A DNA stretch of 32,134 nt from Alphaproteobacteria bacterium (GTDB lineage Bacteria > Pseudomonadota > Alphaproteobacteria > CAAGCB01 > CAG-977). Position 1 is the stretch's first letter, and each line of letters opens with the position of its first letter. The stretch is taken from positions 1 to 32,134 of the forward strand of contig JAFYCE010000109.1 of assembly GCA_017539865.1 (NCBI GenBank). The letters are read 5' to 3'. This document shows positions 16,057 through 23,518 of this stretch, piece after piece. The position numbers were made by a program, and so were the translations under genes. The notes under the pieces were generated by a model. It was not told where the DNA came from and searched no databases. It saw only the letters and a program-made list of their open reading frames with translations.

Positions 16057-16064
16057 GGGGGGGG
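16057..16064 (+). repeat. Eight-G homopolymer upstream of the paralogue C promoter
   Basis: Eight consecutive G's (C's on the transcribed strand) lie 16 nt upstream of the -35 element. The 229-nt gap around it (15972-16200) is otherwise AT-rich. It holds the promoter of paralogue C, a TATAAT at 16122-16127 on the plus strand without a matching -35, and small inverted repeats near 16138-16182. Confidence 0.85.
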
Positions 16065-16200
16065 TAGACAACATATTGATTTTATTGATATTTTTGCATA
16101 TTTTTCCCGAAAAGAATTGTCTATAATATATCTGTAACAAAAGTTTCAAATGAAATTTTGTCTTTGCCGGAAAAGGCAATCCGGCGGGCGGAAATGATTT

Positions 16201-16923
16201 TTATTTTGTTTCCGGACGGGTGTTTTCCTCTGCGGACAGCAGGTCTTTGACGACTTCGCCGGCGATGATCAGGCCGACGACGGGCGGGACGAAAGGTGTC
16301 GATCCGGGGGTGCGTTTGTCGTCACCGGCGGGCGTAAGGGGCTTTTCTTTGGAGTAAACGACTTTCAGATGTTTGACGCCGCGCTTTTTCAGCTCCTTAC
16401 GCATCACGTGCGCCAAAGGACAGACGGACGTTTTATAAATGTCCGCGACCTCGAACGCCGTCGGATCAAGCTTGTTTCCCGCACCCATCGCGGAAATGAC
16501 GGGAACGTTTGCGGTCTGCGCGGCCAGAACCAGACCGATTTTTCCGGTGACGGTATCAATGGCGTCCACAACGTAATCATAGTGCAAAAAATCAAACAGG
16601 TCGGCCGTTTCGGGCAGAAAGAAAGTCTTGTACGTTTTGACGGCGCAATCGGGATTGATGTCGGCGACACGTCCGGCCGCGACATCGACTTTATATTCCC
16701 CGATCGTTTTCGTCGTTGCGACGATCTGCCGGTTCAGATTCGTGATATCGACCGTGTCGCTGTCGATCAGGTCTAAAGCCCCGATTCCCGACCGCGCCAA
16801 AGCTTCGACGACGTAACCGCCGACGCCGCCGATTCCGAATACGGCGACGCGGGCTTCGGACAGTTTTTTCAAACCGTCCGCGCCGAAAAGCCGCTCCGTT
16901 CTGGAAAAGGGCGAATCCGTCAT
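16201..16923 (-). CDS. tcdA: tRNA threonylcarbamoyladenosine dehydratase TcdA
   Basis: E1/ThiF-like enzyme that uses ATP to cyclise t6A37 of tRNAs to the hydantoin form (ct6A). The nucleotide-binding motif GIGGVG is at residues 30-35. LIDSDTVDITNLNRQ and the later GAGNKLDPTAFEVADIYKT and CPLAHVMRKELKKRG are family landmarks. The frame is open much further upstream, but the ATG at 16923 is chosen because it overlaps the cupin stop codon as ATGA and gives the family N-terminus FSRTERLFGADGLKKL. At 240 residues it is shorter than E. coli TcdA. It is translationally coupled to the cupin. Confidence 0.9.
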   Translation of the reverse strand: MTDSPFSRTERLFGADGLKKLSEARVAVFGIGGVGGYVVEALARSGIGALDLIDSDTVDITNLNRQIVATTKTIGEYKVDVAAGRVADINPDCAVKTYKTFFLPETADLFDFLHYDYVVDAIDTVTGKIGLVLAAQTANVPVISAMGAGNKLDPTAFEVADIYKTSVCPLAHVMRKELKKRGVKHLKVVYSKEKPLTPAGDDKRTPGSTPFVPPVVGLIIAGEVVKDLLSAEENTRPETK

Positions 16924-17267
16924 TTGTTTTCCGCCAAGGTCGCTCCCGCTTCGCCGACGTAAGTCACGACCATTTCCACCGGTTCGCTTCCCGTGTTTTC
17001 GCCGTAGTGCCAGGTATCGATCACTTCGACGATCGGTTCGCCCGCATGAAAAGTTCGGGATTCTCCGTTTTCGGTGTGAACGGTCAGTTCGCCTTTGAGC
17101 ATACAGGCGACATTGATCATCGGGTGTTTGTGCATCGGCAGTCTTTCGCCGACGGGCAACGTGATTCTGACAACGTTGATTTCGGGATTTTCCAGTTTGA
17201 CCGGAGCGAGCTTTTTGCCGTTCCAGACGCTTTTTGTTTGAATCAATAATTCTTTTTGAGCAGTCAT
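16920..17267 (-). CDS. Small cupin-domain protein
   Basis: Single-domain cupin of 115 residues. The first cupin motif includes PMHKHPMINVACMLKGELTV, with candidate metal-binding histidines H46 and H48. The second is represented by FHAGEPIVEVIDTWHYGENTG. The family covers metal-dependent oxygenases, isomerases and sensors, so no reaction can be assigned. It shares four nucleotides with tcdA and is the first gene of the pair. The ATG at 17267 has an AAGGA upstream, and a strong promoter lies at 17300-17328. Confidence 0.85.
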   Translation of the reverse strand: MTAQKELLIQTKSVWNGKKLAPVKLENPEINVVRITLPVGERLPMHKHPMINVACMLKGELTVHTENGESRTFHAGEPIVEVIDTWHYGENTGSEPVEMVVTYVGEAGATLAENK

Positions 17268-17299
17268 TTCCGTTGTCCTTGCTGTTTTGAAACAACCGC

Positions 17300-17328
17300 A
17301 TTTTCATCCTGCTTTTTGCCGATGTCAA
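17300..17328 (-). promoter_or_regulatory. Promoter of the cupin-tcdA operon
   Basis: On the minus strand a consensus TTGACA (17323-17328) and GAAAAT (17300-17305) are separated by 17 nt, 33 nt upstream of the cupin start. Confidence 0.65.
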
Positions 17329-17399
17329 CAGTACAGCTTTTTAAGATTACGCTTATTTTTAAGAGCTATGCGTTTCTATGCGAAAATTTGTTATTTGAG

Positions 17400-17430
17400 G
17401 AAAAAATGGCGGGGATTTAATCCCCGCCAT
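17400..17430 (-). terminator. Terminator of the cysteine-rich protein operon
   Basis: ATGGCGGGGATT (17406-17417) and AATCCCCGCCAT (17419-17430) form a perfect inverted repeat. On the minus strand it is followed by a run of T's. It lies 24 nt after the stop codon at 17454. Confidence 0.88.
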
Positions 17431-17453
17431 TCTGTTACAAGTCAAAGACTTTA

Positions 17454-17864
17454 TTACTTATAGCAATGGGCGTTAGTCCCACTGACGTATTTCGTGTAAC
17501 CGGCCTTGCATTCAACAGCTTCATAAAGCGGTCTGCACAGGAAACCTTTTTTGTAGTATCCGTTTGCGCAGGTGAAATTGCTTCCGCCGTTGCATGTGGC
17601 GTGTTCCGGACACGGGGTGCACTGGCTTCCGCTACAGCTGTTGCATTTGCCGCTACTGTTTTGGAATTGGATCTGTGTGCAGGTATTGGTAACCCCTCTG
17701 GCTATCGGAGTTTTCATTTTCTCGTGATGAGCAGAGGAACCTTCCGCCCCCACTTTTGTTACGCGTGCGATCTGGAAGGAATCTGACATACCCAATACCA
17801 TTTCAGCCTGAGCGTTGAACGAGTGGAAACACAAGAATGTTAAAGCAATCGTAAGTATTTTCAT
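17454..17864 (-). CDS. Small exported cysteine-rich protein
   Basis: The 136-residue product has a Sec signal peptide ending at residue 20 (FNAQA). The mature part has ten cysteines (62, 74, 77, 82, 85, 91, 99, 110, 119, 134). They occur in CxxC and EGF-like spacings such as CNSCSGSQCTPCPEHATC, followed by CANGYYKKGFLC. An even number of cysteines in an exported protein suggests disulfides. The end, CKAGYTKYVSGTNAHCYK, resembles the end of the larger protein just upstream (CNDGLRPADDGTSCQK). The gene has a perfect AGGAGG Shine-Dalgarno and lies 15 nt behind that gene. No function is recognised; a surface or matrix role is a guess. Confidence 0.8.
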   Translation of the reverse strand: MKILTIALTFLCFHSFNAQAEMVLGMSDSFQIARVTKVGAEGSSAHHEKMKTPIARGVTNTCTQIQFQNSSGKCNSCSGSQCTPCPEHATCNGGSNFTCANGYYKKGFLCRPLYEAVECKAGYTKYVSGTNAHCYK

Positions 17865-17879
17865 GATGTCTTCCCTCCT

Positions 17880-19013
17880 TTACTTCTGACACGACGTACC
17901 ATCATCCGCTGGCCTCAGTCCGTCATTGCAGGTGGCGGAGTTTTTCGTCTTTACCAGTTCATACATGGCACCTTTCGAAGTGGATTCACCGGAAGGCTGA
18001 CATTCAAACGGCCTCAACGTACTCGCATCTTTGCTTTTCGCCGTTTCGCATTTTTGCTCTGTCAGGTAATGCTTGAAGCCGCAGGTTACCTTGTTCGCTT
18101 CGGTATCGTATGTACATTCCGTACCTATCGGGAACAATCCGCTGTTGTTCATAGCCAATACTTCGGAGTAGATGGATTCGGTGGAAGTGATGTCTCCCAT
18201 CTGAGTTACCTCTCCGGAAGCATCCGTCCATTCGTAGGCGGCTTTATAGACACATTCGCCGTTTTCTTCCGTAACGGTCGGATTAAAGACGTCCACTCCG
18301 TTTTTGCAAGCCAAGGACACGGAAGGAACATATTCCGATGCCGTACATGTCGCCGCGGCACTGGTTATCTTCTTTTTAGCCAGATATGTTTCGCATCTGT
18401 CCGTATTCCAGAAGTCGTTAGTTTTTGTGCATTCAAACGATGTACCGTTTATGTTGATGACGCGACAGTAAGACTGATATTCGCTCGGTAAAACGCCGAT
18501 GTTGGCTTTTACGTTGGAATTATACGGAACGCTATGATCCTTCAAGTACGAAAGAGGATCCGAGTACGTAATCGTATGTTCTTTACGGCAAGCTCTCGTT
18601 CCTTGATCCGGCTTCCAACGCATCCATTTGTAATCAAGCAAGCACGTCAAAACCGCGCCGCCGTTTGCCACTGCATCGCATCTTGCCGTACTTGCGGACA
18701 TTTCCGTGTCGCGGCTGTTGATGCAGTCTTCCATCGTAAAGTAACGCCGTCCTTGATCCACGTTGTAGATGTCACACGTTACGGTCGTTCCGTTGGCTCT
18801 ACATTTATCTCTCAACCCCGAAGGAATAACGTTGTTTCGGGCGTTTTGCCAAGTGTCCGCCGTATTGGTGACCAGCTGTGACGAGGTGCCGTTAGTGTCT
18901 GTGGCGGCGCATCTTTCGCACCATACTTTCTTGATTGTGTATTGGGTTAATCCCGCATACACAAGGTGGCTGGTGCACAAAACCACCACAAAATAGAAAA
19001 GTATCTTTTTCAT
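17880..19013 (-). CDS. Exported protein of three six-cysteine modules
   Basis: The 377-residue product has a Sec signal peptide (MKKILFYFVVVLCTSHLVYA) and 20 mature cysteines. After a CERC (32, 35) the rest fall into three groups of six: 71/80/97/112/124/142, 183/195/207/223/236/254 and 300/311/322/338/362/375. The modules repeat about every 115 residues and share a core of the form C-x(8-11)-[TE]C-x(10-16)-C-x(14-15)-C. The core is seen in VTCDI..DCINS, FECTK..RCETY and VTCGF..KCETA. The ATG at 19013 is chosen because GGAGGG precedes it; a TTG at 19025 is also in frame. It is the first gene of a two-gene operon. I do not recognise the family. Confidence 0.8.
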   Translation of the reverse strand: MKKILFYFVVVLCTSHLVYAGLTQYTIKKVWCERCAATDTNGTSSQLVTNTADTWQNARNNVIPSGLRDKCRANGTTVTCDIYNVDQGRRYFTMEDCINSRDTEMSASTARCDAVANGGAVLTCLLDYKWMRWKPDQGTRACRKEHTITYSDPLSYLKDHSVPYNSNVKANIGVLPSEYQSYCRVININGTSFECTKTNDFWNTDRCETYLAKKKITSAAATCTASEYVPSVSLACKNGVDVFNPTVTEENGECVYKAAYEWTDASGEVTQMGDITSTESIYSEVLAMNNSGLFPIGTECTYDTEANKVTCGFKHYLTEQKCETAKSKDASTLRPFECQPSGESTSKGAMYELVKTKNSATCNDGLRPADDGTSCQK

Positions 19014-19031
19014 CGTACCCTCCAAAAAAAA

Positions 19032-19074
19032 CTATAATCATTATCATTAAACACCCGAGTAATGGTATTTGCAA
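19032..19074 (-). promoter_or_regulatory. Promoter with Fur-like dyad for the cysteine-rich operon
   Basis: On the minus strand TTGCAA (19069-19074) and TTTAAT (19046-19051) are separated by 17 nt. Next to the -10 and over the expected start lies TGATAATGATTATAG (19032-19046). It matches the 7-1-7 Fur-box pattern TGATAATnATTATCA at all but the last two defined positions. The box is a hand-made match and alphaproteobacterial Fur/Mur sites can differ. Confidence 0.45.
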
Positions 19075-19299
19075 CAAAAATGTAAGGGGGAAGGGGAAAA
19101 CGAAAACAGGAAACCGGCCAAAAATAAAGGGGTTTGTTAATAAGTATTTAAAAATAAATAAATTTTTTATAGACAAAGAATTCCTTTATCACGTTTGAAT
19201 GCAGTTTTTTAACAGAAAAAGAACACAAAGAAAACGAGTTTTTATGCGTTTTTTTGTCGATTCAGGTCATTATTTTCATCGATTCGCCCCATTATTTTA
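19075..19299. other. AT-rich intergenic stretch without recognised genes
   Basis: Between the promoter of the cysteine-rich operon and the infC terminator the DNA is AT-rich, most strongly at 19121-19200. Short frames here lack Shine-Dalgarno sites and any recognisable protein features. I see no gene, RNA or repeat in it. Confidence 0.6.
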
Positions 19300-19300
19300 C

Positions 19301-19328
19301 AAAAAAAACTCCGGCCGGCGGCCGGAGT
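19301..19328 (-). terminator. Terminator of thrS-infC
   Basis: ACTCCGGCC (19308-19316) pairs with GGCCGGAGT (19320-19328) with a 3-nt loop. On the minus strand eight T's follow. It begins 18 nt after the infC stop codon. Confidence 0.92.
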
Positions 19329-19345
19329 CTTTTGACGGAAAAAAA

Positions 19346-19882
19346 TTATTTCGGTGCAATTACCATGGTAATTTGCTTTCCTTCCAGTTTGGCTGTTTGC
19401 TCAATTTTGGCATATAAATCCGAATCCTCGACAATACGCGCCATGATTTCCTCACCCTGTTCCATATAAGCCATTTCGCGTCCGCGGAACCGCAAGGTGA
19501 ACTTGACTTTGTTTCCGTCCTCGATAAAGCGTTTGGCGCTGCGCAGTTTGACTTCGTAGTCATGGGTGTCAATGTTCGGACTCAGTTTGATTTCCTTGAT
19601 TTCAACCACCTTCTGGTTTTTCCGCGCTTCAGCCTTTCTTTTCTGCTGTTCGTAGCGGTATTTCCCCAAATCCAGAATCTTGCACACGGGCGGATTGGCG
19701 TTCGGTGAAATTTCAATCAGATCCAATCCGGCTTCGTCGGCTCTTTTCAAAGCCTCTTTAATTGAAACCACTCCGACGTTTTCGCCGTCGGCGTCAATCA
19801 GCCGGATTTCCTTTGCCGTAATGTCTGTGTTGGCACGCGGCCCCTCACGGGTGGGCGATGCCTGTGTCGTATCGGTACTTAT
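19346..19882 (-). CDS. infC: Translation initiation factor IF-3, AUA start codon
   Basis: IF-3 binds the 30S subunit, prevents premature 50S joining and checks start codons. The 178-residue product contains the N-domain segment [20 protein letters not shown] and the C-domain stretch [20 protein letters not shown], both diagnostic. The only ATG/GTG/TTG start in frame with good length is the internal GTG at 19771, which would cut off most of the N-domain. Upstream, the frame is open to an ATA at 19882. This codon sits 6 nt behind a perfect GGAGG, and the frame meets a stop four codons further up. Rare starts (AUU, AUA or AUC) are a known trait of infC and allow IF-3 to repress its own translation. 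It lies 22 nt behind thrS. Confidence 0.93.
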   Translation of the reverse strand: MSTDTTQASPTREGPRANTDITAKEIRLIDADGENVGVVSIKEALKRADEAGLDLIEISPNANPPVCKILDLGKYRYEQQKRKAEARKNQKVVEIKEIKLSPNIDTHDYEVKLRSAKRFIEDGNKVKFTLRFRGREMAYMEQGEEIMARIVEDSDLYAKIEQTAKLEGKQITMVIAPK

Positions 19883-19904
19883 ATAAAGCCTCCATCAATT
19901 AAAG

Positions 19905-21824
19905 TTAATCTTTCATCAGCGGTAAAGCCGCTTCTTCGACCAGTTTAGCAATTACGTCGTCAAGTGCAAGCGTTTCTTGCTTTTCCTGTCCCAAACGTCT
20001 GATTGTCAACGTGCGTTCGGCCGCTTCCTTCTTACCGATGACCAACATCACGGGAACTTTCTTCAGCGAATGTTCGCGGATTTTATAGTTGATCTTTTCG
20101 TTGCGCAGATCGATTTCCGCCCGAATGCCGGCTTTTTTCAGAGCCTTCAGAACTTCTTTGGCGTAATCGTCGCCTTCGGCTGTAATTGTCGCAACAACGG
20201 CCTGAACCGGCGCCAACCAGAACGGGAACTTGCCGGCGTAGTTTTCGATCATGATGCCGGTGAAGCGTTCCAAAGAACCGAACAAAGCGCGATGCAGCAT
20301 GATCGGACGGTGCTTTTCGCCGTCTTCGCCGATATAGGAAACATCAAAGCGTTCCGGCAGGTTCATGTCGACCTGTAACGTACCCAGCTGCCATTCGCGG
20401 CCGATCGCGTCCTTGACTTTGAAGTCCAGCTTCGGTCCGTAGAACGCGCCGTCTCCGGGGTTCAGCGTATACTTGTATCCCATGTCGGTCAACGCTTTCG
20501 CCAAAGCGGATTCCGTATGATCCCACAGCTCGTCGGAACCGATGCGTTCCGCCGGACGGGTGGACAGTTTGATGTTGACGTCTTTCAAATCGAACGCTTC
20601 GTAAATGCTCAGCATCAGACGGACGACTTTCTGGCATTCCTCTTCCAGCTGTTCGGGCGTGCAGAAAATGTGCGCATCATCCTGCGTAAAGGCGCGGACG
20701 CGGAACAGCCCGTGAATCGCGCCGGACGCTTCATAGCGGTGGACGCGGCCGAATTCGGCGATGTATTGCGGCAGGTCGCGATAGGACTTGATGCCCTGCT
20801 TGAACACCAGAATGCCGCCGGGGCAGTTCATCGGTTTGACGCAATAAACGCGGTCTTCGATCGTCGTCGTGAACATGTTTTCACGGTACCAGTTCCAGTG
20901 TCCCGAGGTTTCCCACAAAACGCGATCCATGATTTGAGGCGTGTTGATTTCAACATAGCCTTCGGCATTTTGCCGCTTGCGTTCATAGTCGATCAAGGTC
21001 TGGAACAGCGTCCAGCCGTGCGGATGCCAGAAAATATCGCCGGGGGCGACTTCTTCGAAATGGAACAAATCCATTTCGCGGCCGAGCTTGCGGTGGTCGC
21101 GCTTTTCGGCTTCTTCCAGCTGAAGCAAATAAGCATCCAGAGCTTTTTTGTCCGCCCAAGCCGTGCCGTAAATGCGCTGCAGCTGTTCGCGCGAAGAATC
21201 GCCCCGCCAGTAAGCGCCCGCGACTTTCATCAGCTTGAACGCCTTGCCGACTTTGCCGGTGGACGGCAGGTGAGGCCCGCGGCACAGGTCGATGAATTTG
21301 CCTTGCTTGTAAAAGCTGATGACTGCGTCGGCGGGCAGGTCTTCAATCAGTTCGACCTTGTACTTTTCGCCTTTGTCCTTGAAGAACTTAATAGCATCGT
21401 CGCGTTGTTTTTCTTCGCGGACGATCGTTTCGTCGCGGTCGACGATTTCCGCCATTCTCTTTTCGATGGCTTCCAGATCGGCGGGCGTAAACGGCGTTTT
21501 GCGCGCGAAGTCGTAATAGAACCCGTTTTCAATCGAAGGACCGATGGTGACCTGCGTTTCGGGATAAAGTTCCTGAACCGCTTCCGCCATGACATGGGAA
21601 CACGTGTGGCGGATGATGTCCAATCCTTCGGGGGATTTCGCGGTGATAATGTCGATTGTCGCGTCCTGCGCAATCGGCGTTGCCAAATCCTGAAGTTTGC
21701 CGTCGACTTTGATCGCCAGAGCGGCTTTAGCCAATCCCGCACCGATTTTGGCGGCGATTTCCGCGCCGCTGACCGGTTTGTCGAATGACAGCTCGGAGCT
21801 GTCGGGAAGTCTGATCGAAACCAT
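19905..21824 (-). CDS. thrS: Threonyl-tRNA synthetase
   Basis: Class II aminoacyl-tRNA synthetase of 639 residues, the normal length. The TGS domain is at about 1-60. The editing domain has the HxxxH motif in RHTCSHVMAEAVQELYP (about 70-88). The catalytic core carries the zinc-site cysteine in KPMNCPGG and the motif RVRAFTQDDAHIFC. The C-terminal anticodon-binding domain ends the protein. It starts MVSIRLPDSSELSF at the ATG at 21824. The gene heads a thrS-infC operon with a promoter 44 nt upstream. The leader is too short for a T-box or an extended operator, so E. coli-like autogenous control by a tRNA-like leader is unlikely. Confidence 0.97.
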   Translation of the reverse strand: MVSIRLPDSSELSFDKPVSGAEIAAKIGAGLAKAALAIKVDGKLQDLATPIAQDATIDIITAKSPEGLDIIRHTCSHVMAEAVQELYPETQVTIGPSIENGFYYDFARKTPFTPADLEAIEKRMAEIVDRDETIVREEKQRDDAIKFFKDKGEKYKVELIEDLPADAVISFYKQGKFIDLCRGPHLPSTGKVGKAFKLMKVAGAYWRGDSSREQLQRIYGTAWADKKALDAYLLQLEEAEKRDHRKLGREMDLFHFEEVAPGDIFWHPHGWTLFQTLIDYERKRQNAEGYVEINTPQIMDRVLWETSGHWNWYRENMFTTTIEDRVYCVKPMNCPGGILVFKQGIKSYRDLPQYIAEFGRVHRYEASGAIHGLFRVRAFTQDDAHIFCTPEQLEEECQKVVRLMLSIYEAFDLKDVNIKLSTRPAERIGSDELWDHTESALAKALTDMGYKYTLNPGDGAFYGPKLDFKVKDAIGREWQLGTLQVDMNLPERFDVSYIGEDGEKHRPIMLHRALFGSLERFTGIMIENYAGKFPFWLAPVQAVVATITAEGDDYAKEVLKALKKAGIRAEIDLRNEKINYKIREHSLKKVPVMLVIGKKEAAERTLTIRRLGQEKQETLALDDVIAKLVEEAALPLMKD

Positions 21825-21867
21825 AGAGAAAACCTTCTTTCTTAATTATAAATCCTTGAACGCGCGC

Positions 21868-21896
21868 ATTGTAATGCCGGACTCGTTCGTATTCAA
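21868..21896 (-). promoter_or_regulatory. Promoter of thrS-infC
   Basis: On the minus strand TTGAAT (21891-21896) and TACAAT (21868-21873) are separated by 17 nt. The predicted leader is roughly 35-40 nt. Confidence 0.7.
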
Positions 21897-21926
21897 GAGC
21901 TAATCCGGATTTTTTTCGCCGTTTTT

Positions 21927-23096
21927 TTAATCTTTTTGAACGGGATATTTTTCCAAAATCTCGCGGTAGACATCCAACGTTTTGGTACACATCAGCGCTT
22001 TGGAAAATTCTTCGCGTACACTTTTTACGGCGTTTTGCGCCATGCGTTTTTTGTCTTCCGGATTCATGGATAAAACGGCATCCAATTTGGCCGCTAAATC
22101 GTCGGCGTTCCCCGGTTCAAACAGGAATCCCGTTTCGCCGTCGCGAATCGTTTCCGTCGCGCCGCCGTGATTCGGACCGATGACAATGCGCCCCATTGCC
22201 TGCGCCTCGGGGACGACGCGGCCGAACGCTTCCGGATCCGTGGAAGCGGAAACGACAATGTCGCACAGCATATAAGCCACGTCCATTTCGCTGCAGTGGT
22301 CGACAAAGTGGACGATACCCGTCAAGTTCAGTTTTTTCGCTTTTCTTTCCAGTTCCCGACGGTAGCGTTTGCGTCCCTGGTCGGAACCGACAAAAAGACA
22401 GCGCAGTTCTTTGTTTTTCATTTTTGACAACGCTTCCAGCAATACAAGCTGACCTTTCCACCGCGTCAGCCGCCCCGGAAGCATGATGACCGGCAAATCT
22501 TCGGGAAGGCGCCACTTTTTCGACAGGGCGATGATGCGTTCCTGCGACACTTTGGAAACGTCAAAGCGATCCACATCCGCGCCGCGGTGGATGACTCGGA
22601 TCTTATCCGGTTCGACGCCTTCGTAATTGTCGAGAATGTGTTTTTTGATAAAATTGGATACGGCTATCGTCAAAACGCCGTCCGTCATCACTTTATTGTA
22701 TCTCTTTTTCAGTTTGAACGGGCCGATGTTATATGCGCCGTGAAAAGTCGTCAGCAGAGGGACGCCGGTCATTTCGCACGCCCATTTTGCGCTCCATGCC
22801 GGCGCGCGCGAACGGGCGTGAACGATGTCCACTTTCTTTTCCGTAATGATTTTCGCCAGCAGTTTGGCGTTTTTGCGCATGGTCAAATAATTTTTGGAAT
22901 AGACCGGCAAAGTGATGTGATGCGTTCCCGTGCGCTCCAAATCGTGAACCATGCGTCCGCCGCCGGATACGACGATGGATGTCCAGCCGGCTTCTTTCAG
23001 GGCGGAGGCGATTTCCAACGTTCCCCTTTCGACGCCGCCGGTTTCCAAACGCGGCAAAATTTGCAGAATGACAGGTGTTTTTTGTTCAGAACTCAT
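21927..23096 (-). CDS. GT4-family glycosyltransferase
   Basis: GT-B-fold retaining glycosyltransferase of 389 residues, of the kind that builds lipopolysaccharide or capsule. LPRLETGGVERGTLEIASAL (about 14-33) is the N-terminal acceptor-domain signature. MLPGRLTRWKGQ starts the donor domain. DPEAFGRVVPEAQAMG (near 285-300) is the E-x7-E donor-binding motif. No membrane segments are seen; it likely works at the inner face of the cytoplasmic membrane. Sugar donor and acceptor cannot be told. It follows a lipoprotein gene by 22 nt. The closest general resemblance is to LPS-core glycosyltransferases of alphaproteobacteria. Confidence 0.88.
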   Translation of the reverse strand: MSSEQKTPVILQILPRLETGGVERGTLEIASALKEAGWTSIVVSGGGRMVHDLERTGTHHITLPVYSKNYLTMRKNAKLLAKIITEKKVDIVHARSRAPAWSAKWACEMTGVPLLTTFHGAYNIGPFKLKKRYNKVMTDGVLTIAVSNFIKKHILDNYEGVEPDKIRVIHRGADVDRFDVSKVSQERIIALSKKWRLPEDLPVIMLPGRLTRWKGQLVLLEALSKMKNKELRCLFVGSDQGRKRYRRELERKAKKLNLTGIVHFVDHCSEMDVAYMLCDIVVSASTDPEAFGRVVPEAQAMGRIVIGPNHGGATETIRDGETGFLFEPGNADDLAAKLDAVLSMNPEDKKRMAQNAVKSVREEFSKALMCTKTLDVYREILEKYPVQKD

Positions 23097-23118
23097 ATCT
23101 TATCCAATCTTTCAAGTA

Positions 23119-23493
23119 TTATAACGGCCCGCCGAAAGGACGGCGTTCCCGATAGCCCGCATTTCTCATGCAGCGGGCATACCACCAGTAAATTACGGTT
23201 TTTGACGGTGTCGCCGTGTTGACAAAGATGGGCATCGCTCCGGGGTAGGGGGAATAATTCGCCCAAATGCCGCCGTCTTTCAGATTCAATCTTAAATCCA
23301 GCGTGTCTGCGGCGTCCGGCATGAAATTGATGAACGTCCAAGGCCAGAAATCCGCTTTTTGCAGGCAGTAATTGTGGTCTCTGATGAAACGTTCGGCGCC
23401 TGTGTTTTCTTTTTCCCAGTAATAAACGCGCGTTGTTGAAGAACAACCGTTCAGACAAAAGCAGAAAAGGAGCAGGCAGATAAGATGTTTCAT
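23119..23493 (-). CDS. Small lipoprotein of unknown function
   Basis: The 124-residue product has a lipoprotein signal peptide with LNGC (cysteine 17) and mature SSTTRVYYWEKENTGAE. The mature part is rich in W, Y and F and has three further cysteines, in NYCLQKADFWPW and ARCMRNAGY. The 'CM-x-x-x-GY' ending is common in small outer-membrane lipoproteins of proteobacteria, but no family is recognised. It lies between a GST (25 nt away) and a glycosyltransferase, all on one strand, probably one transcript. An overlapping frame (23093-23458) was not chosen because it lacks a signal peptide and any family features. Confidence 0.72.
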   Translation of the reverse strand: MKHLICLLLFCFCLNGCSSTTRVYYWEKENTGAERFIRDHNYCLQKADFWPWTFINFMPDAADTLDLRLNLKDGGIWANYSPYPGAMPIFVNTATPSKTVIYWWYARCMRNAGYRERRPFGGPL

Positions 23494-23518
23494 TTCCTTT
23501 TATCCTTGATTGTTTTCC

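Noticed and set aside
16095-16130. Plus-strand promoter around the TATAAT at 16122-16127
   Set aside because: No -35 at proper distance and no gene downstream on that strand; it could only give an antisense RNA to tcdA, for which there is no other sign.
16924-17328. N-terminal extension of TcdA to 375 codons
   Set aside because: The extra part is an arginine-rich out-of-frame reading of the cupin gene. The ATGA overlap gives a better start for TcdA.
20517-21788. Long open frame (423 codons) on the plus strand
   Set aside because: Antisense shadow of thrS with skewed composition and no family features.
21825-21867. T-box or other riboswitch before thrS
   Set aside because: The predicted leader is only about 35-40 nt and lacks T-box or terminator structures.
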